Source of the DNA: Candidatus Tayloriibacteriota bacterium
GTDB taxonomy: Bacteria; Patescibacteriota; Minisyncoccia; Phycocordibacterales; UBA6065
Length of the DNA stretch: 35,032 nucleotides
Assembly: GCA_016215405.1 (NCBI GenBank)
Contig: JACRJQ010000008.1
Coordinates: forward strand, 89,866-124,897
Reading direction: 5' to 3'
Below are positions 1 through 8,392 of this stretch, in pieces (the first letter of the stretch is position 1; each line of letters begins with the position of its first letter). The notes beneath the pieces were generated by a model that had not been told where the DNA came from, did no database searches, and saw only the letters and a list, made by a program, of their open reading frames with translations. The position numbers and the translations under genes are program-made.

Positions 1-79
1 GAACAGCATGGGTGGTGAGGCCGAGGTCGCAGATCGCCTGAGCCGCTAGCTTTACAAGGTCCTTTTCCGTGGTTCTCAT
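1..79 (-). CDS. N-terminal fragment of a CDS running off the window edge (MRTTEKDLVKLAAQAICDLGLTTHAV...)
   Basis: ATG at 79 on the minus strand, open to the window edge; too short to assign a family. Confidence 0.4.
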   Translation of the reverse strand, partial: MRTTEKDLVKLAAQAICDLGLTTHAV

Positions 80-112
80 TTTTCCCTTTCGGGTTCCCGC
101 TAACATGATCGC

Positions 113-139
113 ATCGCAAGAGCGGTTCGCTCTTGCGAT
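113..139. repeat. Perfect 12-bp hairpin ATCGCAAGAGCG-gtt-CGCTCTTGCGAT
   Basis: Direct inverted repeat in intergenic DNA. Confidence 0.8.
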
Positions 140-161
140 AAAGGCCCTGAGGAGGCCTTTT
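140..161. terminator. Hairpin AAAGGCC-N7-GGCCTTTT, terminator-like
   Basis: 7-bp stem followed by a T run. Confidence 0.5.
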
Positions 162-231
162 GGCGGTCCGCGGGCCCTTAGGGGGCTCGCGATAGGCCCT
201 ATATTCCGGATCCGCGAGGGAAAGTCAAACG

Positions 232-261
232 AAAAGCCCGCGCCGTAGGGCGCGGGCTTTT
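232..261 (-). terminator. Intrinsic terminator of the rpsF-ssb-rpsR operon (likely bidirectional)
   Basis: AAAAGCCCGCGCC-gtag-GGCGCGGGCTTTT, 13-bp stem immediately after the rpsR stop. Confidence 0.85.
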
Positions 262-269
262 CCCCTCTG

Positions 270-473
270 CTATCGAGCGATGTAAGGAAGGAGTCCCATG
301 AAGCGGGCCCTCTTTACCGCCTCGGCGAGCTTTCGCTGATTCGTCGAGGAGACGCTCGTGCGCTTCCTCGAGAGGATTCGCGCATGAGGATTGAGGAACC
401 TCTTGAGGATGTCCGTATCCTTATAGTCGATATGCTGGATGTTATGCTGCTTGAAAAAGCACTGCTTGCTCAT
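270..473 (-). CDS. rpsR: 30S ribosomal protein S18
   Basis: 67 aa with typical S18 core (IDYKDTDILKRFLNPHARILSRKRTSVSSTNQRKLAEAVKRARFMGLLPY); downstream of ssb. Confidence 0.95.
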   Translation of the reverse strand: MSKQCFFKQHNIQHIDYKDTDILKRFLNPHARILSRKRTSVSSTNQRKLAEAVKRARFMGLLPYIAR

Positions 474-496
474 AATGGTCTTGGGTTAATTGTTTC

Positions 497-961
497 TTAG
501 AACGGGATGTCTTCCGGATTTATGTCCTCTTCCGGATACTCTATCGTATCCACCTCCTTCGCCTTCGATGCCGCTTTCGCAGGAGCACCTGCCGCAGGAG
601 CGGCCGACGGCGCCCCTGGGCCGAAGCCTCCTGGCTTCGATCCGAACTGGACGCGGTCCGCGACGATCTCGGTGCGATACTTCTTCTCCCCCGACGCCTT
701 GTCGTCCCACGAGCGGGTCTGGATCCTTCCCTCGACCATAACCTGCTGCCCCTTCTTGAGGTACTGGGCCGCGGTCTCAGCCTGTCGGCCGAAGACTACG
801 ACGTTATGGAAGTCGGTAGATTCCTGCTTCGCGCCGTTCTTGTCTTTCCAGACTCGATTGGTGGCGACGGAGAGGGACGCTACCTGGATCCCCGACGGCA
901 GAGCCCGGAGCTCTGGGTCGCGCGTGAGGTTTCCGACGATGAGGGCTTTGTTGAGATACAT
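497..961 (-). CDS. ssb: Single-stranded DNA-binding protein
   Basis: MYLNKALIVGNLTRDPELR... OB fold and acidic C-terminus ending DINPEDIPF. Confidence 0.95.
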   Translation of the reverse strand: MYLNKALIVGNLTRDPELRALPSGIQVASLSVATNRVWKDKNGAKQESTDFHNVVVFGRQAETAAQYLKKGQQVMVEGRIQTRSWDDKASGEKKYRTEIVADRVQFGSKPGGFGPGAPSAAPAAGAPAKAASKAKEVDTIEYPEEDINPEDIPF

Positions 962-1013
962 AATGCGTAACTTTTACTTTTAATTGGGACCAAGTTAGCT
1001 TTATTGTATCAGA

Positions 1014-1499
1014 TTAGGAGACGAGCTTGTCGATGGACTTATCGAGCTCCTCCTGGGTCGCAGGAGCCTTCTTCTCTGCCTTGGCCTCCTCTTCCTTTCC
1101 CGCCTCCCTCTTCTCGTCTCCGAGTATCTTCGGGCCGTAGATGGTGTTCTCTCGCGCCGTCTTTATGACGATGTGGCGGATCACCTTGTCAGACCCCTTG
1201 AGAGCCTTGTCCACCTCGGACGCCGACTCCTTTGGACCCTCGAACTTTATCCATCCGAAATACGCGCTGTCAAAACGGTGCCTTACGGGACCGATCGGCT
1301 TTATCATCGTATAGGCGAGATTTCGAAGCTTAGGGAATTCCTCCGATATGACCGTCGCTCCCGTGCTCCCGAGAATCGCCTTTATAGCGTCTACCTCCTT
1401 CGGTAGGTTCTCTGGAGAAACAGTGGGAACGACGTGGAAGCCCACTTCGTAGACGGTCGCCTTCTCCGTCTTAGCTGTCTCTTTTGTCATTTTTTGCAT
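1014..1499 (-). CDS. rpsF: 30S ribosomal protein S6
   Basis: S6-like sequence and rpsF-ssb-rpsR order; charged, Lys/Glu-rich C-terminal extension. Confidence 0.88.
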   Translation of the reverse strand: MQKMTKETAKTEKATVYEVGFHVVPTVSPENLPKEVDAIKAILGSTGATVISEEFPKLRNLAYTMIKPIGPVRHRFDSAYFGWIKFEGPKESASEVDKALKGSDKVIRHIVIKTARENTIYGPKILGDEKREAGKEEEAKAEKKAPATQEELDKSIDKLVS

Positions 1500-1653
1500 G
1501 ACTAGCTTATAAACCTGTCCTTGCTATAAGCCGTCCGCCGGCTGGGCGGACTATTCCAAAGCAAGTCCCGATAGAATACCAGAAAACCCTTATTTTGCAA
1601 GAATTCCCTAAGAAATCGCCATTCTCAGATCCTTGAGAATTTGAGGATGGTGG

Positions 1654-2517
1654 CTAGAGCCTAAAAAGCCTCATCGCGTTCTCGACAAGCTGCTTTCGTC
1701 CGGATTCGGCGCCCGCCCCCTTTATATCGAGTATCTTTTCTGCCGTATGGACGACGAACGAGGGCTCGTTGCGCTTTCCCCTCTCGGGCACCGGAGAGAC
1801 ATAGGGACAGTCCGTCTCCGACATGATCCGATCGAGAGGCGTCGCTTCGACGAGTTCCTTGTACTGCTTCGCGAAAGTGACGACGCCGGTATAGGAGAGA
1901 TGGAATCCTAGAGAGAGGAATTCCCTGGCGTCTTCGAGCGTGCCAGCGAAGAAGTGCGCGTCGCCACGGAGCCTGTCTCCCGCTTTTTCTTTGTACCCTA
2001 TCAAGATGTCGAGGACGTCGCGGTATGCGTCGCCGCCCGCGCCGGAGCGGATATGAAGCATCAAGGGCAGATCCAGCTCTAATGCGAGCTCTATCTGGGC
2101 GATGAACGCCGCACGTTGCCTCTTCCGCTCTTCATCTGACGGCGTGCGGTAATAATCGAGCCCGCATTCGCCTATGCCGACGACCTTCTTACCGCCCTCT
2201 TCGACGAGAGACCGATAGAAATCCGCGTCGAAATCCTCGCCCTTCGATTCGAATGGCGCCGTCTCGGGACCTATCTCGTCTTTATCGTGGAATGACGGAT
2301 TCACGTGGATAGGATGGAGCCCGACTATAGAATAGACGCCCTCCGAAAACCTGCGCGTCATCTCGACGGCGCTTTTCGAGGTAGCTTGTTTAGTGCCGAC
2401 GTTAATCATCCAGACTCCCGCACGGAGAGCCCTTTCGACCGTCGCCTCCCTGTCCGCGTCGAACGCGGCGAAGTTCGCGTGGGCATGGACGTCTATGTAT
2501 CGGGGTCTCTGGGACAT
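1654..2517 (-). CDS. tatD: TatD family hydrolase / metal-dependent DNase
   Basis: YIDVHAHANF, GIGECGLDYYR, LPLMLHIRSG, ETDCPY motifs; start reassigned to MSQRPRYIDVHAHA at 2517 (ORF opens at 2583). Confidence 0.9.
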   Translation of the reverse strand: MSQRPRYIDVHAHANFAAFDADREATVERALRAGVWMINVGTKQATSKSAVEMTRRFSEGVYSIVGLHPIHVNPSFHDKDEIGPETAPFESKGEDFDADFYRSLVEEGGKKVVGIGECGLDYYRTPSDEERKRQRAAFIAQIELALELDLPLMLHIRSGAGGDAYRDVLDILIGYKEKAGDRLRGDAHFFAGTLEDAREFLSLGFHLSYTGVVTFAKQYKELVEATPLDRIMSETDCPYVSPVPERGKRNEPSFVVHTAEKILDIKGAGAESGRKQLVENAMRLFRL

Positions 2518-2563
2518 GACCCAAGCGTACAGGAAACGGGCTCGAAAAGTCCACTCCCGATCT

Positions 2564-2605
2564 GAAATCAAAAACAGTATCATATATGATACTGTTTTTG
2601 ATTTC
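2564..2605. repeat. Perfect 42-nt palindrome GAAATCAAAAACAGTATCATATATGATACTGTTTTTGATTTC
   Basis: Sequence equals its reverse complement; core shared with 21305-21342. Confidence 0.97.
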
Positions 2606-2638
2606 CCTTCCGTCGATCGGCGTACCGCCCTCCTCGGA

Positions 2639-4078
2639 CTATTCCTTTCGAAGGAACAGGGGGGCTTCCGGCATCTTGTGCGCGCGGACCAGCGCGAGGA
2701 TCGATTCGGAAACCATAGGGAGTATGGGCTTGAGGAGGATACCTATCCCGTAGACGCGAGAGACGAGGTCGGAGATCACCTCTACCGCCGCGGCCTTGTC
2801 CGTCTTTACGAGCTTGAACGGCGCCTTTTCCTGGATGAGCCCGTCGGCCTCCGCTATCGCCTTCCATACGACGTTCGACGCGGCCTGGATGTCGAAAGAG
2901 TCCATGGCCTTTAGATATTCCTTAGGCGCTTCGGCCTCTGCGACGCTCACAGGAGACTCGATATGCGTCGTCGCCATCTTCATAACGCGAGAGACGAGGT
3001 TGCCGAGGCCGTTCGCGAGGTTGGTGTTGTACGCCAATTTGAAGCGCTCCATGGTAAAGGGCGAATCTTCGAACGAACCTATCTCACGCGCTACGAAATA
3101 GCGCAGGGCGTCGGTGCCGTATTCGCGCACGACGTCGACAGGGTTCACGACGTTGCCGAGAGATTTAGACATCTTCACTCCCCCATCGCCGGTCACGAAG
3201 CCGTTCACGACGACGGTGTGGGTCGGAGGCAAATCTGCGGCGAGGAGCATCGCCTGCCACATGACCGACTGGAAACGCGTATTGTCCTTGCCGCAATACT
3301 GGGTCGGCGTGCCGTTCTTCCAGAACATATCGAATTTGGCCGTATCCTCCGGCCAGCCGAGGGTCGAGATATAGTTCACGAGCGCGTCGAACCAGACGTA
3401 CATGACATGGCTGTCGTCTCCGGGCACAGGGACCCCCCATGACATCTTCGATTTGAGGCGCGATATCGAGAAGTCTTCAAGGCCTCTCTTTATGAATTCC
3501 CTCATCTCGTTCATCCTGAACTCGGGCACGATGGAGTGGCCCTTCTTGTCGTAGAGGGCGAGGAGCCTGTCGCCGAAGGCCGAGAATCGGAAAAAATAGT
3601 TCTCCTCGTCGATAGTCTCGATCTCGAGATGCGGATGTATGGGGCATTTGCCCTCGACAAGCTCGCTCTCGGTCTTCGTCTCTTCGCAGCCGACGCAATA
3701 TCGCGACCTGTAGTTCTTCTTGTAGATATAGCCGTTCTTCTCCACCCTCTTCCAGAACTCTTGAGCGGCACCCTCATGATGGGCGTCCGTGGTGCGTATG
3801 AAATGGACGTCTTCCGAGACGCCTAACAACGGGAGTATCTTCTTGAAATTCGCCGCCGATTCGTCGACGTACGCTTTGACGTCTTTCCCCGCCTTCTCTG
3901 CGGACTTGAAGAGCTTCTGGCCATGCTCGTCTGTGCCGGTGTTGAAGAATACCTCGAAGCCGGAGAGGGTCTTCCACCTCGCGACGATATCGGCGCGCAC
4001 GAACTCGAGAGCGTGCCCCATGTGAGGCTCCGCGTTAACGTACGGCAAGGTCGTGGTTATATAAAAAGGCTTTTTCAT
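2639..4078 (-). CDS. metG: Methionyl-tRNA synthetase (no fused C-terminal tRNA-binding domain)
   Basis: TTLPYVNAEPHMGHA (HIGH-like), DEHGQK, KMSKSLGNVV. Confidence 0.96.
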   Translation of the reverse strand: MKKPFYITTTLPYVNAEPHMGHALEFVRADIVARWKTLSGFEVFFNTGTDEHGQKLFKSAEKAGKDVKAYVDESAANFKKILPLLGVSEDVHFIRTTDAHHEGAAQEFWKRVEKNGYIYKKNYRSRYCVGCEETKTESELVEGKCPIHPHLEIETIDEENYFFRFSAFGDRLLALYDKKGHSIVPEFRMNEMREFIKRGLEDFSISRLKSKMSWGVPVPGDDSHVMYVWFDALVNYISTLGWPEDTAKFDMFWKNGTPTQYCGKDNTRFQSVMWQAMLLAADLPPTHTVVVNGFVTGDGGVKMSKSLGNVVNPVDVVREYGTDALRYFVAREIGSFEDSPFTMERFKLAYNTNLANGLGNLVSRVMKMATTHIESPVSVAEAEAPKEYLKAMDSFDIQAASNVVWKAIAEADGLIQEKAPFKLVKTDKAAAVEVISDLVSRVYGIGILLKPILPMVSESILALVRAHKMPEAPLFLRKE

Positions 4079-4131
4079 AGGTAAGTTTAAGGATATCCCA
4101 AAGGCGCTGAAAGTCTAATGTCTAGGCCGTT

Positions 4132-5247
4132 TTAAGCCTCTATCGTCTGCGGAGCCCTTTTGTCCTTCTGCATGTCGTCGATAAGCTCCATGAGCATGGA
4201 GGCTACCGGGACGGAGAGGATGATACCGAGAAAGCCCGCGAGCTCGAAGCCCACGAGAAGGGAGAGGATGACGAGTATCGGGGGTATGCCGACGATCTTC
4301 TTCACGACGAGAGGGTATATCAGATGGTTCTCGAACTGCTGGATGATGAGATAGAGGCCCGCGACGATGAAGGCTGAGGTGGCGCCGCCGTCGAGGTAGA
4401 CGCTCGCGACCGCAGGCACCGCCGCGATGATAGGGCCGAAGAGAGGGATCATCTCGAGGAATGCAGCGAGAACGGCGAAGAGGAGAGCGTTCTTTACTCC
4501 GAGGACCATAAGGCCGAGATAGACGAGTATGCCCACGAGGATGGCGAGGACGAGCTGGCCCTGCATCCAGAGTCCGATCTTCGTCTGGGTCCTCCTCCAG
4601 AGCCCTATCACGTAGCTCTCCTTAGAAGCCGGGATGACGACGCGCAAGAACTTCTCGACACCGTCATCTTGCACCGCGAGATAGAACGAGAGAGCGATGA
4701 TGATGAAGAACGATATTATCCCTCCGAATACCGAGCTCGCCGAGTGGACGAATCCGGCAGAAACCGCGGTGATGGCCTCGTTTATGCCCTGAAGAGCGCC
4801 CTGGATCGAGAAGTCGTCCGAGCGCGGGCTCTGGATCGCCTGTTGTCCCTCTTCGATGCCGCGCGCGACCGACATAGCGATTTCTTTCGACTCTTCGGTC
4901 TTCTCTGCCCCTAAAGGATTCCAGAGCTCTGTCGATTCGAGATACTCGGGAACGGAATTGAGGAATGCGGAAGTGTCCTGGAGGAATTGAGGCACTAAGG
5001 TATAGAACGCTCCGACGAGGACGCTCGCGATAAGCGCGTAGACGATGAGGGCCGAGAACACGCGATAGACGCCTCGCCTCATGAACCATTTGATCATAGG
5101 CTCGAGAGACGAGGCTATGACGACGGCGGTCAGGACGACGAGAACGATCCCTTTAAGCGAGAAAAGCGCGAACGTCGTAACGATAAGAAGTATCGCCTTT
5201 ACGATAGTGCCGGTCGTTATCTCTATGCGCGCCGTTCCGTTTATCAT
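4132..5247 (-). CDS. AI-2E transporter family (PerM/YdiK-like) membrane permease
   Basis: Multiple hydrophobic helices; family-like segment FLEMIPLFGPIIAAVPA. Confidence 0.85.
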   Translation of the reverse strand: MINGTARIEITTGTIVKAILLIVTTFALFSLKGIVLVVLTAVVIASSLEPMIKWFMRRGVYRVFSALIVYALIASVLVGAFYTLVPQFLQDTSAFLNSVPEYLESTELWNPLGAEKTEESKEIAMSVARGIEEGQQAIQSPRSDDFSIQGALQGINEAITAVSAGFVHSASSVFGGIISFFIIIALSFYLAVQDDGVEKFLRVVIPASKESYVIGLWRRTQTKIGLWMQGQLVLAILVGILVYLGLMVLGVKNALLFAVLAAFLEMIPLFGPIIAAVPAVASVYLDGGATSAFIVAGLYLIIQQFENHLIYPLVVKKIVGIPPILVILSLLVGFELAGFLGIILSVPVASMLMELIDDMQKDKRAPQTIEA

Positions 5248-5253
5248 GGGTTT

Positions 5254-5259
5254 ATGATA
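5254..5259 (-). promoter_or_regulatory. -10-like hexamer TATCAT, 6 nt upstream of ATG at 5247
   Basis: TATCAT-AAACCC-ATG on the minus strand. Confidence 0.55.
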
Positions 5260-5272
5260 CTACGAAGTCGCC

Positions 5273-6544
5273 TTAAAAGCTGAGCACCTTCTCTATCGCC
5301 TCCTTATTAAGGCCCTTGCCTATGGCCGCGACGGTAAGCTTCCGGTTATCGAACATGAGACCGGCGACCCGCATGATGTCCTCGGCCGTGATTATGGAGA
5401 ATATGCCCTCGAACTCCTCGGGGGTGCGCATCTTGTCAGAGAGTATCTCCTGGTCCGCGAAGAACTCCGCCATGCTGTCGGAGGTCTCGAGCGACATTAT
5501 CGTATGAGCCTTTATGAACTCCCTCACTTTGTGGAGCTCGGCATCCGAGACAGGCTCACTCTTAAGCCTCGCGACCTCGCCTAAGGTCGCGCCTATTATC
5601 TCGGGGACCCTCTCTGCGGTGGTGCCTGTATAGATCGAAAAATTGCCGAACGAATTATACGAAGATCCCGACGCGCCGATATAATAGCCGGCCCCCATCT
5701 CGTCGCGGAGCTTCGCGAAGAGGCGCGACGACATTCCGCCGCGCAAGACGTTCTTTATAAGGTGAGCGACGAACCTGTCTGGGTGGCGCCTGTCGAACGT
5801 TCTCCAGGCGAGGACGATGTGCGATTGGTCCGTATCTTTCTCAAGGAGGACGGTCTCTGGCGCGGCCTGCTCTCTGTCTTTAGTGAGGAATTCTTTGCCC
5901 GCCTCTCCTCCGTAGGCGGCGCCAAAGGTATTTTTCGCCCACTCGAGCATGAGCGCCTCGTCGATCCCTCCCGCTATGGTCACTATGGTGTTCCGCGGCG
6001 TGTAATGGAGGTTGTGATACGCGATAAGGTCGCCGCGGGTAATGGCCCTCACAGTCTCCTTGGTCCCGAGGATATCGCGTCCGGCAGGCTCTCCCCCGTA
6101 CATGTGCTCGCGGAGAGCATCGTGCACCCTCTCCTGCGGATCGTCTCGGTACATGTCGATCTCGCCCAAGACGACGCCCTTCTCCTTCGCTATCTCTGCT
6201 TCGGGAAAGGTAGAGTTTATATATATGTCGGCGACGATATCTCCGATATCCTCGAAATGCTTTACGTCTGCCTTTGCATAGAACCCCGTCACCTCGTTCG
6301 TCGTAAAAGCGTTGTACGCGGCGCCGATGGAGTCGAGCTCTATGGTTATATCTCGCGAGGAAGGCCGCTTCGAGGTCCCCTTGAAGCACATGTGCTCGAG
6401 GAAATGCGAGATGCCGGATTGCTCGGGTGTCTCGTAATAGGCGCCGGTCGCGATGTTTACGAGCACGGTGACCGTGGGGTTCCCTTTCATGGGGACTGTT
6501 ATGACGCGGACGCCGTTTTGAAGTGTGGTTTTGGTGAATCGCAT
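5273..6544 (-). CDS. M16 family zinc metallopeptidase (mitochondrial processing peptidase-like)
   Basis: HFLEHMCFKGT (HxxEH motif) plus conserved downstream E. Confidence 0.93.
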   Translation of the reverse strand: MRFTKTTLQNGVRVITVPMKGNPTVTVLVNIATGAYYETPEQSGISHFLEHMCFKGTSKRPSSRDITIELDSIGAAYNAFTTNEVTGFYAKADVKHFEDIGDIVADIYINSTFPEAEIAKEKGVVLGEIDMYRDDPQERVHDALREHMYGGEPAGRDILGTKETVRAITRGDLIAYHNLHYTPRNTIVTIAGGIDEALMLEWAKNTFGAAYGGEAGKEFLTKDREQAAPETVLLEKDTDQSHIVLAWRTFDRRHPDRFVAHLIKNVLRGGMSSRLFAKLRDEMGAGYYIGASGSSYNSFGNFSIYTGTTAERVPEIIGATLGEVARLKSEPVSDAELHKVREFIKAHTIMSLETSDSMAEFFADQEILSDKMRTPEEFEGIFSIITAEDIMRVAGLMFDNRKLTVAAIGKGLNKEAIEKVLSF

Positions 6545-6651
6545 ACGGTGTTAATACGAAACGAGTATAGCATTTTGCCTCGATTCATCGCCTTAAATCT
6601 TCGGGCCGAGATTCATCAGTTTTTTAGTCCTTTCCTTTGTCGGGCACAGGT

Positions 6652-6670
6652 AATCCGCCCGAAGCGGATT
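6652..6670. repeat. Short hairpin AATCCGCCCGAAGCGGATT
   Basis: Near-identical (18/19) to the hairpin at 32333-32351. Confidence 0.8.
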
Positions 6671-6732
6671 CCTTTCAGCTCGCGCCGTCGCACTCCGCTA
6701 ATCCCGTCAAAGGAAATGGACGGAGGGTTAAG

Positions 6733-6771
6733 AGAAAGGCCTGTTTTAGCAAAGCTAAAACAGGCCTTTCT
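6733..6771. terminator. 18-bp perfect hairpin AGAAAGGCCTGTTTTAGC-aaa-GCTAAAACAGGCCTTTCT
   Basis: Direct inverted repeat in the glyS/M16 intergenic region. Confidence 0.75.
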
Positions 6772-6782
6772 TGAGCCATTCC

Positions 6783-6808
6783 AAACACCTCAACCAGTTG
6801 AGGTGTTT
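6783..6808. repeat. 12-bp hairpin AAACACCTCAAC-ca-GTTGAGGTGTTT
   Basis: Direct inverted repeat adjacent to 6733-6771. Confidence 0.75.
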
Positions 6809-7040
6809 GCCTTAATCTCCAACCCTCGGACGAGTCCTCATTCTTTCGAGCGAGGTGAGGAACGGGATGGGACCTGTTCCGTAAAACCTTTTGAGACGGT
6901 ACTCCGTCCAAAAGGTGTACTGCTCCTGTAAGGAGATGCCCGAGGAGTAGCCTCCGAGGGACGCTTGCGCCCCGCAGCGAGAAAAATGCGGGTCGGCTAA
7001 AAGAAAAGCTCTTTGTCTCTTGTCTGAAAGGCAAGTAAAA

Positions 7041-8369
7041 CTATCTTCCCAGCTTCTGAGAAAGATACGATGTGAGGTCCTTAAGCTCGATCTTCTCTTG
7101 GGCGCCCGTATCGCGGTCGCGAACGGTGACCGGATTGCCATCTTTCTCTATCGTCTCGAAATCGACAGTGACGCAGAAAGGCGTCCCGATCTCGTCCTGG
7201 CGGCGATACCTCTTGCCTATCGATCCCGCCTCGTCGTATTCGACCGAGCCGAACTCCTGCCTGAGAACCTTGTAGAGCTCGCGGGCCTTAGAGGTAAGCG
7301 CTTCCTTGTTCTTGAGGAGCGGGAACACGGCGACTTTGACCGGAGCGACCGATGGCGAGAGCGCGAGATACACCCTCTTCTCTCCCCCGAGCTCGTCTTC
7401 GCGGTAGGCCGACGAGAGGACGGCGAGGACCGTGCGATCGACGCCGAACGAGGGCTCGATCACATGAGGAACGAAGCGGACCTTCGCTTCTTCGTCGAAA
7501 TACGAGAGGTCGACCCCGGAGACGCGCGTATGAGCCTTGAGGTCGAAATCGGTGCGGTACGCGAGGCCGTAGAGCTCCTTGCGACCCATCGGATAGTCGA
7601 ACTCGAAGTCGATCGTCCTCTTCGAATAATGAGCGAGGTCGCCCGGAGCGATCTCGTGCTCGTGGACGCTCTCCTTCGGAAGGCCGATGTCATCGGTAAA
7701 GGCGTGAATCTGCGACACGAAATGGTCGAACGTCCCCTCCCATTCTTTTGGATCTACGAAATACTCTATCTCCATCTGCTCGAATTCGCGGGTACGGAAT
7801 ATGAAATCTCGGGGCGATATCTCGTTTCGGAACGCCTTGCCTATCTGGGCCATGCCGAACGGGAGCTTGGGATGGAACGTATCGAGGATGTTCTTGAAGT
7901 TCACGAACATGCCCTGAGCGGTCTCGGGCCTCAGATAGGAGACGGAGGAGTCGTCCTCCATGGCGCCTACGTACGTCTTGAACATCATGTTGAACTGGCG
8001 CTCCGCTCCGAGCTTGCCTCCGCACTCGGGGCATTTCGCTTTATCCTCGAGGTGATCGGCGCGGAAGCGCCTTTTGCATTTATCGCATTCGACGAGGGGG
8101 TCTGAGAATCCTCCCACGTGTCCGGAGGCGACCCACGCGTTCTGATTCATGAGGATCGCCGCGTCCATGCCGTACATATCGTCGCGGCTAAGGACGAATC
8201 TCTTCCACCAGATATTCTTTATGTTGTTCTTCAAGGCGACGCCATGAGGGCCATAATCCCACGTGCCCGCGAGGCCGCCGTATATCTCCGAGCCCTGGAA
8301 TATGAAGCCTCGCCTCTTCGCGAGGGAGAGTATCGATTCCATCACCGCGTTCTCTTCTTTCTTTTTCAT
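7041..8369 (-). CDS. glyS: Glycyl-tRNA synthetase (single-chain, class II)
   Basis: GFIFQGSEIYGGLAGTWDYGPHGVALKNNIKNIWW, RPETAQGMFVNFKN, FRNEISPRDFIFRTREFEQMEIEYF. Confidence 0.96.
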   Translation of the reverse strand: MKKKEENAVMESILSLAKRRGFIFQGSEIYGGLAGTWDYGPHGVALKNNIKNIWWKRFVLSRDDMYGMDAAILMNQNAWVASGHVGGFSDPLVECDKCKRRFRADHLEDKAKCPECGGKLGAERQFNMMFKTYVGAMEDDSSVSYLRPETAQGMFVNFKNILDTFHPKLPFGMAQIGKAFRNEISPRDFIFRTREFEQMEIEYFVDPKEWEGTFDHFVSQIHAFTDDIGLPKESVHEHEIAPGDLAHYSKRTIDFEFDYPMGRKELYGLAYRTDFDLKAHTRVSGVDLSYFDEEAKVRFVPHVIEPSFGVDRTVLAVLSSAYREDELGGEKRVYLALSPSVAPVKVAVFPLLKNKEALTSKARELYKVLRQEFGSVEYDEAGSIGKRYRRQDEIGTPFCVTVDFETIEKDGNPVTVRDRDTGAQEKIELKDLTSYLSQKLGR

Positions 8370-8392
8370 AGTGATTTAAATGGGATGACCGC

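Noticed and set aside
5762-6931. 389-aa plus-strand ORF
   Set aside because: Mostly antisense to the well-supported M16 peptidase; long antisense frames are expected in this GC-rich sequence.
6812-7141. 109-aa minus ORF overlapping the end of glyS
   Set aside because: Overlaps glyS and hairpins; no recognisable family. Kept only as part of the structured-region finding.
7020-8105. 361-aa plus-strand ORF
   Set aside because: Antisense to glyS with Arg/Glu/Leu-rich low-information composition.
8370-8392. T-box or amino-acid riboswitch upstream of aminoacyl-tRNA synthetase genes
   Set aside because: Upstream gaps of glyS, metG, ileS and argS are short and show no T-box-like sequence; several fit leaderless or operon arrangements.
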